Assembly (NCBI GenBank): GCA_900542015.1
Contig: UQLY01000001.1
Coordinates: forward strand, 248,001-312,000
Source of the DNA: an uncultured Lachnospiraceae bacterium
GTDB taxonomy: Bacteria > Bacillota > Clostridia > Lachnospirales > Lachnospiraceae
DNA length: 64,000 bases
Direction of reading: 5' to 3'
The notes under the pieces were generated by a model, which had not been told where the DNA came from, did no database searches, and was given only the letters and a program-made list of their open reading frames with translations. A program made the position numbers and the translations under genes. Below are positions 49,965 to 59,900 of the stretch, in pieces. How positions within the stretch are numbered: position 1 is the first letter of the stretch; every line of letters starts with the position of its first letter.

Positions 49965-50651
49965 CTACCGGTAATACGCGAGACGCTTTTCTATATGCTC
50001 CATAACGGACGCCACGACCAGGTTAAATACATAATAAAATACGGCAGCCACCACAAAGGGCATCATCGTCGTCTGCGCCGCGGCAATCTGCTTCGCGATC
50101 GTAAACATTTCCATATAGGCAAGGGAAAAAGCAAGCGAAGTATCCTTTACCAGCGTAATGACTTCGTTGGTCACGGACGGCAGTATCCGCTTGATCACCT
50201 GGGGCAGAATAATTTTCATAAAAGTCTGGGTTTTGGAATAGCCCAGAATTTTCGCCGCCTCATACTGCCCTGCCGGCATGGATTCGATGCCCGAGCGGTA
50301 GATTTCCGCAAAATAGGCGGCATAGTTTAACACAAATCCCACAATGATCGCTATAAAACGATATCCGCCCGAGATATTGACGCGAAAAGCCATGGACGGA
50401 AAATGTTCGGACACAAACAGGGATATGTAATACGGACCGAAATATACGACCAGAAGCTGCAGCATCAGGGGCGTTCCCCTCATCACGGAAATATAGATGC
50501 GGAAGATCCATGCCACCACCCGGTTTTTCGACATCCTTCCAAAGGAAACCAACAGTCCCAGGGGCAGGGAAAGCACCAGGGTCCATGCAAAGATCCCTAT
50601 GGTCTTGACCATCCCGTCTCCTAACTGCTGTAGTATTGTCATAAAATCCAT
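49965..50651 (-). CDS. polar amino-acid ABC transporter permease
   Basis: The 228-residue protein has about five helices and the HisM/GlnP-type EAA region EAAKILGYSKTQTFMKIILPQ. The SVMRGTPLMLQLLVVYF segment is typical of the family. It is second in the operon and pairs with itself or forms a homodimer. Confidence 0.93.
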   Translation of the reverse strand: MDFMTILQQLGDGMVKTIGIFAWTLVLSLPLGLLVSFGRMSKNRVVAWIFRIYISVMRGTPLMLQLLVVYFGPYYISLFVSEHFPSMAFRVNISGGYRFIAIIVGFVLNYAAYFAEIYRSGIESMPAGQYEAAKILGYSKTQTFMKIILPQVIKRILPSVTNEVITLVKDTSLAFSLAYMEMFTIAKQIAAAQTTMMPFVVAAVFYYVFNLVVASVMEHIEKRLAYYR

Positions 50652-50736
50652 AATAACCTCCCGTTAAGCGTTCGTTTTTTCTGACTGATGAACAAAACAC
50701 GGGGACTGCTGCGCCTACAACAGTCCCCTTTTATTC

Positions 50737-51615
50737 TTACTCTAAGCAAATCATATCGGAAATGCCGTATTTTTCTGCAAGCTCTGCTACCGTACCGTCT
50801 TCTGTCAATTTCACAAGATCGGCGTTTACGATGTCGCGAAGCTCCTCGTTGCCCAGCTTAAAGCCGATGCCGTACTGTTCGGAATTTAATTTTTCATCCA
50901 AGATCACATAGCCTTCGCCTCTGGATTCGATCTGGTAATTCGCCACGCCGATATCAATTGCAATAGCGTCAAGGCTTCCTGCCATCAGTTCGGTAAATGC
51001 CGAATTGTAATCGGAAAACTGCTGTAAGGTGCCGAACGTATCCGCCAGCGCTTTCTGCTGCTCTTCATCGGATAATACGTCCAAAGCCGCGCTTGCCGCC
51101 TGTACGCCCACCGTCTTGCCTTCCAGATCAGCCAAAGTCGTAATGCCGCTGTTTTCCGCTACGACGATAACCTGACTATTGTCGCAGTAAGGATCGGACC
51201 ATGTATAGTCGTCCTCGCGTCCGTTGATGGTAAAGCCGTTCCAGATACAGTCGATGGAACCGGAATTTAATTCCATATCCTTAGAATCCCAGTTAATCGG
51301 GGTCTTAACAAGCTCCCAGCCTTCCAGATCGCATACAGCCTGTGCTAACTCCAGATCGAAACCGGTATACTCGCCGTTGTCATCCATGTAGCCGTAAGGC
51401 GGATACTCCGCGTCAAAGCCTACCGTAAACGTGGTTCTTTCACTTTCACTTCCCGCTTCTTCGGCGTCATCGCTTACCGTTGCCTCATTTGTCGTCTCGT
51501 CTGCCGCTTCCTCATTTGCGGCATTCGTGTCTGTTGCCGCCGCATCGTTTCCACAGCCTGTCAGAAGCGCCATGGACATAACGCCGCACAATAATAATGC
51601 CAATGCTTTTTTCAT
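50737..51615 (-). CDS. polar amino-acid ABC transporter substrate-binding lipoprotein
   Basis: The 292-residue lipoprotein has signal peptide MKKALALLLCGVMSMALLTG with lipobox Cys21. An acidic linker (about 25-58) is followed by an SBP_bac_3 fold: TFTVGFDAEYPPYGYMDDNG, GFDLELAQAVC. It binds a polar amino acid such as glutamine, cystine or arginine. It is the first gene of the three-gene operon. Confidence 0.93.
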   Translation of the reverse strand: MKKALALLLCGVMSMALLTGCGNDAAATDTNAANEEAADETTNEATVSDDAEEAGSESERTTFTVGFDAEYPPYGYMDDNGEYTGFDLELAQAVCDLEGWELVKTPINWDSKDMELNSGSIDCIWNGFTINGREDDYTWSDPYCDNSQVIVVAENSGITTLADLEGKTVGVQAASAALDVLSDEEQQKALADTFGTLQQFSDYNSAFTELMAGSLDAIAIDIGVANYQIESRGEGYVILDEKLNSEQYGIGFKLGNEELRDIVNADLVKLTEDGTVAELAEKYGISDMICLE

Positions 51616-51677
51616 AATATGCTCCTCCTCTGTCCGGGTTTTCCTTCTTTGGGGAAAACCGCTGCAATTACTTTGTC

Positions 51678-51706
51678 ATATTACCACGGTAAAGTATTTC
51701 TGTCAA
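51678..51706 (-). promoter_or_regulatory. promoter of the amino-acid ABC operon
   Basis: A consensus TTGACA (51701-51706), 17 bp, TAATAT (51678-51683) on the minus strand, about 60 bp upstream of the lipoprotein start. Confidence 0.78.
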
Positions 51707-51791
51707 TGCGCGCCGCAGCCCCCACGCCGGAAACCGCACGGAAACCATGCCGCAAATTGCGCCAAAAATCCCCGCTGCATTTTATTTCGCT

Positions 51792-52979
51792 TTATTTTTG
51801 GAATCTTTTTTCATATGCAGATACCATATCCAGAATTTCCTCCCCATAGCGCGGGTACTCTTTTACCAGATCCATAATTTCCTTTTTGGCGCAGTCGGCG
51901 GTCTCCTGATTGTAATCCATCTGCTTACGCAGGCTTTGTCTGCGTAAAATCAGGCTGTGGCGCACCTCCACCATTTCCTTCGGGTCCAACAGCGCCCTCG
52001 TCTGATGCACCCAGATCACCGGATCAAAAAGCTGATAATTCTTTAACTGCCGCACAAGCTGTTTGCTGTGGAAATCCAGATCCTCTTCGGTCTCCTCCAT
52101 GCGCCTGCGTTCCACCTTTTCCACCTGATACTTTTTCCACAGGCTTTCCAGCTTCGCGGCGCTGTCGGTATTATATTTCATATAGAGATAATCCAACAGT
52201 CCCGTATTGTTGACGTACCGGATTTTTACTTTGTTTTGCAATACGATTACTTTGTTATAACTGCGGGATGCCGCATGCAGCTCCCTGTCCGCTTCCTTAT
52301 ATTTGACAAACAGAACCGTCAATGCAAGCGCGGCGACCGCCGCCATCAGCAGATACCCGATCCTTGCATCCATTTCCAGGGCAAACTCCAACAGCAGCAG
52401 GATCACGACGCACGCGGCGACCGCTATGACGCAGATGACCGTCATGCCTCTCGTATTCATAAGCGCCGTCTGCGCTTCGTCCATGCGGTACCGGCAGGCG
52501 TGCTTTCCTCCTTCCAGCCGCTGCAAATCTTTCTTGATCTTCTCCTGATATTCTTCCGCTTCCCGCAGCTTTTGCATCGCCTGCTCCGCCTCGTCCTCCA
52601 TGCGTTCCATCTTACGGTAGTCGCTTTCGGACATATGGCTGCCCCGTTCCCGGTAGCTCTCCCGTTCCGAATCCAGCACGGAAATCGCTTTTGCGTGTTC
52701 CTCCACCAAAGATTTTTCATATTCGGGAAGCGCTTCGATCTCTTCCATATCCTTCAGATATGCGTTGACCAGCCGGTACTCCTCCTGCAGGCGTTCTACC
52801 TCCCCGGCGGCTTCTCCCATCTGTTCCAGGCATCCTTCCACATATTTTCTGCGCTGGGCGCCGTCCGTCACGTCAAGATTTTCCCGCCCCGCCAGTCCCC
52901 CGGCATCTTCCTCCCACGCCTCATCCTCAAGGGGTTCGTATTCATTTCGTCTCTTAAATAATTTTTTAAAAAAATTCAT
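51792..52979 (-). CDS. coiled-coil membrane protein of the DUF5716/5717 operon
   Basis: The 395-residue protein has a long charged helical N-terminal part (about 50-170, for example EMDAR-flanked KMERMEDEAEQAMQKLREAE) that is likely a coiled coil. Two adjacent transmembrane helices follow (about 178-228: VICVIAVAACVVILLLLEFA, YLLMAAVAALALTVLFV), then another helical region. The topology suggests both termini are cytoplasmic. It is the last gene of the operon and may anchor the complex at the membrane. No known family was recognised. Confidence 0.75.
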   Translation of the reverse strand: MNFFKKLFKRRNEYEPLEDEAWEEDAGGLAGRENLDVTDGAQRRKYVEGCLEQMGEAAGEVERLQEEYRLVNAYLKDMEEIEALPEYEKSLVEEHAKAISVLDSERESYRERGSHMSESDYRKMERMEDEAEQAMQKLREAEEYQEKIKKDLQRLEGGKHACRYRMDEAQTALMNTRGMTVICVIAVAACVVILLLLEFALEMDARIGYLLMAAVAALALTVLFVKYKEADRELHAASRSYNKVIVLQNKVKIRYVNNTGLLDYLYMKYNTDSAAKLESLWKKYQVEKVERRRMEETEEDLDFHSKQLVRQLKNYQLFDPVIWVHQTRALLDPKEMVEVRHSLILRRQSLRKQMDYNQETADCAKKEIMDLVKEYPRYGEEILDMVSAYEKRFQK

Positions 52980-53033
52980 CGTTTTCCCGTTCTTTCCATT
53001 CCCGATCCGTTTCCGGCATTTTACGGTTCTGTT

Positions 53034-53849
53034 TTACGCCTGCGTCCTCCACGTCTCCAGACACCGGCACATAAAGGCGTCATATTCCTTTTTGCGGTTC
53101 TCCCCGCCCTTTCCGTAGGATAACAGTTCCTTTGCCTCCGGCGTCTTTTCCCATTGCCGGATCAATTGCACTCTCTGTTTCTCCATCGGCGGCGCAAACG
53201 CCGCAAAATCGGGATGCTTGGCAAGATATTTTTCCCATTCCCGCTCGTTTAGACTCATTCTCTCGCAAAACAGCGCCGCCATGATATCCTCGCCCTTGGC
53301 GATATCCATTGCCGCCGCCTGCAAAAACCAGCCGTAGGCGATGTCATAATAAAACATGGAGCCGTAACAGCATCCGATATTGTACAGCAGGCTGTGGCGC
53401 ATCCTGTCGTCGTCATACGCTTCCTGTGCCAGCATTTCTTCATAATTTTTGACGGCGTCCCGGTAGTTCCCTCCCAGATAGAAATAATCGCCGCGCATCT
53501 TTCGCCGTTCGTTTCGCCCCAGCATAGAATATTTGCGGATTCGCTCGCAGACGGCGTCCCTCTCCTGCCTGGTCAGGTAATCGGTATAAGCAAATATCTG
53601 CGCCGCGACCCGCCCGGCGTCGGGGTCCTTTTGCAATACTGCCCGTATGCTTTCCGCCAGATCCGGCAGTCCGCACTGGCGCTCGATCCATGCCGGCAGT
53701 TCCGTTTTTACCAGTTCCCGGTCGCACAGGGACACATTGCTGTAAATATAATAACAAAGCTCCTCCATGGAATAAATCCGCAATTTTAAGTCCTCTATGA
53801 CATAAGGCTTTTCGGCGCGCTTTCCTTTACAAAAAATCACATAGCTCAT
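53034..53849 (-). CDS. TPR-like protein of the DUF5716/5717 operon
   Basis: The 271-residue soluble protein has TPR-like helices in the middle (about 115-195: MRGDYFYLGGNYRDAVKNYE, LLYNIGCCYGSMFYYDIAYG, WFLQAAAMDIAKGEDIMAAL). The start overlaps the DUF5716-like gene stop by 4 bp, so they are coupled. It may dock the ATPase or the giant protein. No specific family was recognised. Confidence 0.75.
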   Translation of the reverse strand: MSYVIFCKGKRAEKPYVIEDLKLRIYSMEELCYYIYSNVSLCDRELVKTELPAWIERQCGLPDLAESIRAVLQKDPDAGRVAAQIFAYTDYLTRQERDAVCERIRKYSMLGRNERRKMRGDYFYLGGNYRDAVKNYEEMLAQEAYDDDRMRHSLLYNIGCCYGSMFYYDIAYGWFLQAAAMDIAKGEDIMAALFCERMSLNEREWEKYLAKHPDFAAFAPPMEKQRVQLIRQWEKTPEAKELLSYGKGGENRKKEYDAFMCRCLETWRTQA

Positions 53850-55114
53850 AGACTTCCTCCCAGGGATATGATCTCTTCATACCGCTTTCCGGCGGACTGA
53901 TAAAAAGCGCCCATTCCCGCGTCTTCGATCTCCACCCGCAGCTCTTTTTCCGATTTCATAGACAGCCTGCACAAAAATTTCATGCTTTTGATATCCCGCC
54001 CTTTTATTTGCGGCAGCACCACGGGCACCACTCTCCCGCCGCTATGGTCAAGGGGCTCGATGATGATGGGCAGATGATAATCCTCTCCCGGCAGAAACGC
54101 AAACTGCGCGCCCGCTTCAAACCAGTTGGCGCCGCCCCGGATCAGGATTTCCTTTACTAATTTTCCCTGATCCATTCTTACCACGCCGATATCGGATTTC
54201 AGTTTTTCTCTGCCCAAATATAAATAGGCTTTCGCCGTCTCGCCCGGCGCGATTTTTTCCATGCCGCAAAGACAGGCTCCCTTGCTGTACAGATTGCTGC
54301 CCCGAAAAACTCTTCGGTTCCTGCATAAAAGCTTGAGCGTCTTGGGGTACCATTCCTTCTCAAAATCCTTTCCGATCAGATAAATGCTCGTCACAATCTG
54401 CCCTTCCAAAAACTGTTCCATCAGCCGGTACAGTTTTTCATCCGTTTCCTCCAGGTACCGGTCCTTTTCCATAATGGAAGGAAATTCCTCGGGTATAACG
54501 ATATCTTCCTCCACGCTGTCTTCAATGGTCGTCAAAATCGGTCTGGATTTGTGATTCATCTCCACCCGGTACAGCTTTAAAAAGCCGTCCGAAAGATCCA
54601 GTACAACCACCTGATAGCTCCACAGCTCCTTCGGCTGGTGGATCGTATAGTAAAAGAGACTTTCCACCTTCGCCTCAAAATAAACCCCTGCAAAATCCGC
54701 CATAACGGCGCTTTCCACCCGTTTCAGCGCCTCCAGCATAACCGGGGAAAGCTCGTCCACGGACAATACCATCGCCTTTACCCCGACCCCTTCCTCATAA
54801 GCGCCCATCCGGGACAGGCTGTCCCTGATAAACAGGGCAAGCAGATCCGCGGGGTCCATTTCCCGGTCATCCACCGGGACCGGTTCGCCTTTTTTGACAA
54901 GCTCTGCAAGGTCGCGGACCAGGGTCCCTTTGCCCGTCGCAGCAAATTTTAACGCTTCCTCTCCGTAAAACCACTGGTTCGCCCCGTTCCTTTTGCAAAG
55001 GCAGACCGGGATATTATAAAGATCCCCTTCGTCTCCTTCAAAGCTCACATAACTGATCTGCGCGTACCGCTTTCCCAGATCAAACCCGATCACATAATTG
55101 TTTTCCGCTTCCAT
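53846..55114 (-). CDS. Hsp70/actin-fold ATPase-like protein (DUF5716-like)
   Basis: The 422-residue protein has the layout of an actin/Hsp70 ATPase: phosphate-1 region YVIGFDLGKRYAQISYVSF (residues 7-25), phosphate-2 region VVVLDLSDGFLKLYRVE, and an adenosine-region candidate IYLIGKDFEKEW followed by GSNLYSKGACLCG. I tentatively match it to DUF5716. The C-terminal about 130 residues are beta-rich. It lies 11 bp after the giant gene. It could be an ATP-dependent switch. ATP binding is inferred from motifs. Confidence 0.75.
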   Translation of the reverse strand: MEAENNYVIGFDLGKRYAQISYVSFEGDEGDLYNIPVCLCKRNGANQWFYGEEALKFAATGKGTLVRDLAELVKKGEPVPVDDREMDPADLLALFIRDSLSRMGAYEEGVGVKAMVLSVDELSPVMLEALKRVESAVMADFAGVYFEAKVESLFYYTIHQPKELWSYQVVVLDLSDGFLKLYRVEMNHKSRPILTTIEDSVEEDIVIPEEFPSIMEKDRYLEETDEKLYRLMEQFLEGQIVTSIYLIGKDFEKEWYPKTLKLLCRNRRVFRGSNLYSKGACLCGMEKIAPGETAKAYLYLGREKLKSDIGVVRMDQGKLVKEILIRGGANWFEAGAQFAFLPGEDYHLPIIIEPLDHSGGRVVPVVLPQIKGRDIKSMKFLCRLSMKSEKELRVEIEDAGMGAFYQSAGKRYEEIISLGGSL

Positions 55115-55125
55115 CGTTACACCTT

Positions 55126-58100
55126 CTATCGAATCTTGAGCATTTCTTTTGTCAAAAACCCGTTCCTTGCATATTCCTGCGCCAAAAGATCCGCCGTATC
55201 ATAATCCTGCAGTTCCATGGACAGCGCGATATCGTTGAGCAGTTGGAATCTGCCGTGTCCGCTGTCAAACGTCGCCTCTCTCTGCTCCAGGCTGCCGCTT
55301 AGCACAAACTGTTCCTCGCCGTTTTGCTCACAGGTCACATAATATTGCAGCCGCTCGCCCCAGAACAGGCGGAACTCCTTTTGAAAAATGCCCGGATAGA
55401 TTTCCGCCATCTCTTCTTTATAATAATCCTCCGGCTCCTGCCCCGGCTTATCCAGGATATGGTGAATCACGACCCGGCTGCCTGCGGGCGCATGATATTC
55501 CACATAACAATACTCGTCATAGGTCTCTAACAGCGGATAAAACTCCTGAAAGGACTTATAATAAGGGAAATAAACGCCCTCGCCGAGACTTTCCCCCAGC
55601 AGGTTCATACAAAGCCGTTTTGCCCGCTCCGTCAGTTCCCCGGGGCTTTTGCTGTAATATTTCAGCAAAGAAAGCTTCGCGCCCAAAGGAAAGGGCTCTT
55701 CGTTTTGCATCCGTTCCTCCATCGTCCGGAACATGCTCTCTTCCACGGCTTCTTCCCTGACCAGATACGCCTCGCCCCTCATGGACAGATAAAACCGGAT
55801 CAGGTCCCCTCTGCCGCCGTTTTCGGAATAATACAGGAAAATCCTTTCACGGTCAGCCGTATAAGCTCCGGTATATAAAATCTGCTCCAATATCCTTTCG
55901 GACAGCCCCACCGCGGAAATCTCCATGGCAACAGCCGCTTTCCATACATTTCTCATCTGTTTGACGCTTCCCTGAAACCATTTTTTCAGATAGGCAATCA
56001 TCGTTTCCGTATATTTGCCCCGTTCAAACACCTGATAGACCAGCTTCAAAAGCCTGCCGTCATACTCTCCTTCCGCTTCTTCTATCATAAACCGGCAAAT
56101 CCTTGCCAGCACCTTGTCGTCCGCCTTTTCATAGCCGCAAAAGCCCGCCGCTTCAAAAGCTTCTTTATATAATCCCCTCGCGCATAAAAGCTCCACAAAC
56201 TTCGCCCTGTCCCTGCAGGTAAAATCCGACGCCTTTACCTGTTCCAAAAACGCATCGGCTTCTTCGTCCATGTCCCATTTTATATAAGCGTCCAGCAGGC
56301 TGCCCGCAAGCTCTCTGCGAAAGTCTTCGGATAACTCTTTCTGTTTTAGCAGCCAGAGATAATTTTGCGATACCGCCGCAAATTCCTCCCGGCTTTCCAT
56401 GCGCTCCACGGGTCTGTGGCAGAACCTGGAAAACAGCGCTCCGAAGCTGATCTTTTTGCAATCCTTCAGCAAAAGGCGCATACGTTCAAACCCCAGATAC
56501 GAACGGACTTCACAGCCGTTTTCCGCCAGATGGCACAATCCGTCCCGGTCTTCAAACAACAGCACATAATTTTGCGAATACAGTCTGACCAGCGCCTTTC
56601 CTCCCTTGACGGCAACCCGCTCCTGCGTGTTGATGCCTCCATGGCGGACAATGCAGTATCTGTAATCCGGTTCGGAAACGGCGACCTCATGGACAAAAGC
56701 AAGCTCCAACAGCTCCTCCTGGATTTCCTCCGTCATATCCTCCGGCATCAGAATATGCTTGTACAGATAGGCAAGATTTTCGTCAATCCGGCACGCAGAA
56801 AGCTGTTTTTGCACAAACAGCCGGATTCGCTTCTCATAATCCGGCGAAATCTCCGCCTGCTGCCTGATGACTGCGGCATATACATAGGAAAGATGCCCCT
56901 CGTCCATCGCCGTATCATAGGCAAAGTAGCGCACAACCTCCTCGGGCAGAACCACCCCTTTTTCATAATCCAGCGCGTATATGTAAGCCTCATAAAGTCC
57001 CGTAATCCTGCAGTCCTGACCGATGCCCTCTCTCATCCAGTCCGCCGCCGCGCTTTTGCCGATACCGCCGCGCAGATACAAAAGGCACATGACCTTAACC
57101 GTTTTCTTCCGGTCCCCGGACTGGTATTTCAAAAGAAGCTTTTCCAACAACGGATGGTACCCCTTCAGCTTTTCTCCCGCCGTATAGATCTGTTCCGTAA
57201 AATCCGCCGTGATCAGCGCATAGCGGTCCATAAACAGCAAAAGCTGAATCTCAAAAGGTCCTATCGCCGCAAACAAAGCCGGATTCTCCATAACCGTCAT
57301 TGCCGCTTCCAGATATAGAACCGGTCCAAAACAGCCCGTTTCCCACAATTCCTTTAATTTCCTGTAAACGGCGCCCGGATTTTTGACCTGTAACCCTTCT
57401 TTGTGCATATAGCCCCAATACATTCCGAAGTGCCCCGGATATTGTTCGACATAGCTGTCAATCAGTTCTCCCGCCCTGTCTTTATCCTCGCCTTCCGACA
57501 TTGCCGTCAGATACAGGAAATAGCCGTAAATATCCAGAGATACCTCTTTTCCTTCCATCATCCGCTTTGCATGGTTCAACAACCAGACCGCCTCGTTCAT
57601 CCGACCGGTCAAAAGCTTCAGATGCGCCTGGTACAACGCAGGCATCAGCTCGTTCATCCCCCGCACATGCTCCAAAAGCTCCGAAGCCGCGGCGACGCTC
57701 TCCTCTACAGGGCGCCTTCCCGTGCGGTAATCCAGATACAGGCGCATCATGCAGTCCGTCAGCTGCCTGTCTCTGCGGCGGTTGATCTGTTCGTCCGAAA
57801 CCGCCGCCCGGGCGTCCACACAGATTTTGCAGACGATGTTGTCCGAACCGCTCCGCAGCCGGAGCATTCCCACATTTTTCCCTGCGTACAGCTTTCCCCT
57901 CTCAATTTTTACTTTTAATACCGCTTCGTCGCCTACAAAATCCGACGCCGACAGACTCTCCTGCTCCGGGCGCAGAAACTCTCCGTCCGCCGCGACCTCC
58001 AGATACGTATAGCCCCAGCCGTTGCGCCTGACTTTGATTTCGACGGTATCCGGCGCCTCTTCCTTTTCATAGAAAAACTCGGTGACGGGACACTCATAGC

Positions 58101-58698
58101 TTACCGCCTGCTTTTTCCGGATCAGGATCAGAAACTGCTCCATGGCAAATTCCGGCTTTCCGCTTTCCCTTCCGTTTTCCGCAAGCGCCCGGTAAGCCTC
58201 CAGGTACTGTCTGCTGTTTCCGGTCAGAAGCTGCGAAAACTCTTCCCTGTAAAAGCACTTTAACGCCTCTTCCCAATTCAGTTTCGCAAGATTGGCAAAA
58301 TGAAACAGGTTTTTGATCTCGCCCAGCTCTCCGTCCGCAACCGCGCCCATGATCCGCACTTCGTAAGGCAGAAAGTATTCTCCCCGGTTGGAAATAATGC
58401 AAAATTCTCCCTTTGCCGAATCCCCGTATTCCATACCGGAAGCGTCATAAGTAAAGGGGACCTCCAGATTTTTCCCTTTAAACTTGCCCTCCGGGCACTC
58501 GATCCTGTGATCCGCCGCGCAGATTCTGCCCGCCGCTTCCGGTCCTGCCGTAACGCGGATGTGAAAACAGCCCCGGTATTCGCCCCCGGCGTTCACTTCG
58601 ATTCGCACCATAGGAACATCAAATTCCAGCGTACCGTTTCCATATGCAATTTCGCTTTCCTGAAATGGTTCCATTCCGGAATTCATCTGACTAATCAC
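55126..58698 (-). CDS. giant Ig-like/helical-repeat protein (DUF5717-like), 1190 residues
   Basis: No signal peptide or membrane helix is visible. The N-terminus has two Ig-like beta domains (about 10-115 and 205-300: EFDVPMVRIEVNAGGEYRGC, VEIKVRRNGWGYTYLEVAAD). A very long helical solenoid of TPR type follows (about 310-1000), and a final beta-rich segment near 1070-1160 (ECYVEYHAPAGSR-like). I tentatively recognise DUF5717. It is the first and largest gene of a four-gene operon and is a likely scaffold. Function unknown. Confidence 0.78.
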   Translation of the reverse strand: MISQMNSGMEPFQESEIAYGNGTLEFDVPMVRIEVNAGGEYRGCFHIRVTAGPEAAGRICAADHRIECPEGKFKGKNLEVPFTYDASGMEYGDSAKGEFCIISNRGEYFLPYEVRIMGAVADGELGEIKNLFHFANLAKLNWEEALKCFYREEFSQLLTGNSRQYLEAYRALAENGRESGKPEFAMEQFLILIRKKQAVSYECPVTEFFYEKEEAPDTVEIKVRRNGWGYTYLEVAADGEFLRPEQESLSASDFVGDEAVLKVKIERGKLYAGKNVGMLRLRSGSDNIVCKICVDARAAVSDEQINRRRDRQLTDCMMRLYLDYRTGRRPVEESVAAASELLEHVRGMNELMPALYQAHLKLLTGRMNEAVWLLNHAKRMMEGKEVSLDIYGYFLYLTAMSEGEDKDRAGELIDSYVEQYPGHFGMYWGYMHKEGLQVKNPGAVYRKLKELWETGCFGPVLYLEAAMTVMENPALFAAIGPFEIQLLLFMDRYALITADFTEQIYTAGEKLKGYHPLLEKLLLKYQSGDRKKTVKVMCLLYLRGGIGKSAAADWMREGIGQDCRITGLYEAYIYALDYEKGVVLPEEVVRYFAYDTAMDEGHLSYVYAAVIRQQAEISPDYEKRIRLFVQKQLSACRIDENLAYLYKHILMPEDMTEEIQEELLELAFVHEVAVSEPDYRYCIVRHGGINTQERVAVKGGKALVRLYSQNYVLLFEDRDGLCHLAENGCEVRSYLGFERMRLLLKDCKKISFGALFSRFCHRPVERMESREEFAAVSQNYLWLLKQKELSEDFRRELAGSLLDAYIKWDMDEEADAFLEQVKASDFTCRDRAKFVELLCARGLYKEAFEAAGFCGYEKADDKVLARICRFMIEEAEGEYDGRLLKLVYQVFERGKYTETMIAYLKKWFQGSVKQMRNVWKAAVAMEISAVGLSERILEQILYTGAYTADRERIFLYYSENGGRGDLIRFYLSMRGEAYLVREEAVEESMFRTMEERMQNEEPFPLGAKLSLLKYYSKSPGELTERAKRLCMNLLGESLGEGVYFPYYKSFQEFYPLLETYDEYCYVEYHAPAGSRVVIHHILDKPGQEPEDYYKEEMAEIYPGIFQKEFRLFWGERLQYYVTCEQNGEEQFVLSGSLEQREATFDSGHGRFQLLNDIALSMELQDYDTADLLAQEYARNGFLTKEMLKIR

Positions 58699-58730
58699 CC
58701 CATACGGATTGTTTTTTCATCAAAACCAGT

Positions 58731-58767
58731 TATAATAAATTATAGCATAAGTCAAATGCAATTCCAA
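58731..58767. promoter_or_regulatory. overlapping divergent promoters
   Basis: For the minus-strand DUF5717-like operon: TTGGAA (58762-58767), 17 bp, TATAAT (58739-58744). For the plus-strand aminotransferase: TTGTTT (58709-58714), 16 bp, TATAAT (58731-58736). The two -10 boxes are 2 bp apart, so the promoters should compete. Confidence 0.6.
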
Positions 58768-58794
58768 TAAAGTCATAAAAAAGAGGCGTTAGAG

Positions 58795-59895
58795 ATGAAT
58801 CAGACAAACCAGGCATTTCACGGAAGTGATTTAGAAAAAATAGAAGATATATACGGAATCCCCAAAGAAAAGATCATAAGCTTTTCGGCGAATGTCAATC
58901 CGCTGGGATTTTCTCCGAAAGCCGCGGAAGCGCTGAAAAACAACTTAAGCGTTATCTCCCGTTATCCCGATCGGGAATATACGGATTTGAAAAGGGCGAT
59001 TTCCGCCTATACGAAGGCGTCGCCCGATCGTATTATTTTAGGAAACGGCGTGACCGAACTGCTGATGCTGTTTATCGATCTGATTAAGCCGCAGCAAGCC
59101 GTTATCGCCGGTCCTACCTATTCGGAATATGAAAAGGATTTAAAAAGACGGGGTTGCAAGACCGGCTATATCATGGCAAAGGAAGAAGAGGATTTCGTGC
59201 TGACGCCCGGACGGATCATGGACGAGACGCCCGACGGAACCGATCTGGTCATCCTCTGCAATCCCAACAACCCCACTTCCGGCGCAGTCCTCAAAAAAGA
59301 CCTCGCCACCGTTTTAGCAAATTTTCAGAAAAGAAATATCCGGCTGATGGTCGATGAAACCTATGTGGAATTTTCCGCAGTTTCCGACGAGATTTCCGCC
59401 GCGGAACTGACAAACAGCTATGATAATCTGATTGTGCTGCGCGGCACTTCCAAATTCTTTGCAACGCCCGGGCTCCGGCTCGGCTATGCCCTGACCGGCA
59501 GCCGCGAACTGTCGGACAAGGCGTCCGAAACCCAGGACCCCTGGAATATCAATTCCGCCGCGGATCTGGTAGGAACCGTCATGTTTACGGACGCCGACTA
59601 TATCCGCTCGGTCAGATACACCATGGAACAGGAAAAAGAATATGTCCTCCAAAGCCTTGCGTCGATCCCCGGCATTCGCACCTATCCGGTCAACGCCAAT
59701 TTTGTGCTGGTCAGACTGCCCGACGGCGCTCCGACCTCCAAAGAGCTGTTCGACCTTCTGATCCGCCAGGGCATGATGGTACGCAACTGCGCTACCTTCC
59801 CCACCCTGGGCGACCGCTTTATCCGCATATGCTTTATGAACCGCGAGGATAACCGGAGACTGATCGGGGCAATCAGGCAGGCGCTGGGCTGTTAA
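58795..59895 (+). CDS. PLP-dependent class I aminotransferase (HisC/CobD-like)
   Basis: The 366-residue enzyme begins with HGSDLEKIEDIYGIPKEKII and FSANVNPLGFSP, as in CobD threonine-phosphate decarboxylases and HisC. The substrate/PLP region VILCNPNNPTSGAV and PLP Lys220 in RGTSKFFATPGLRLGY are present. It could act as histidinol-phosphate transaminase or as a cobalamin-type decarboxylase. There is no his or cob gene nearby to decide. It is monocistronic. Confidence 0.85.
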   Translation: MNQTNQAFHGSDLEKIEDIYGIPKEKIISFSANVNPLGFSPKAAEALKNNLSVISRYPDREYTDLKRAISAYTKASPDRIILGNGVTELLMLFIDLIKPQQAVIAGPTYSEYEKDLKRRGCKTGYIMAKEEEDFVLTPGRIMDETPDGTDLVILCNPNNPTSGAVLKKDLATVLANFQKRNIRLMVDETYVEFSAVSDEISAAELTNSYDNLIVLRGTSKFFATPGLRLGYALTGSRELSDKASETQDPWNINSAADLVGTVMFTDADYIRSVRYTMEQEKEYVLQSLASIPGIRTYPVNANFVLVRLPDGAPTSKELFDLLIRQGMMVRNCATFPTLGDRFIRICFMNREDNRRLIGAIRQALGC

Positions 59896-59900
59896 GCCCG

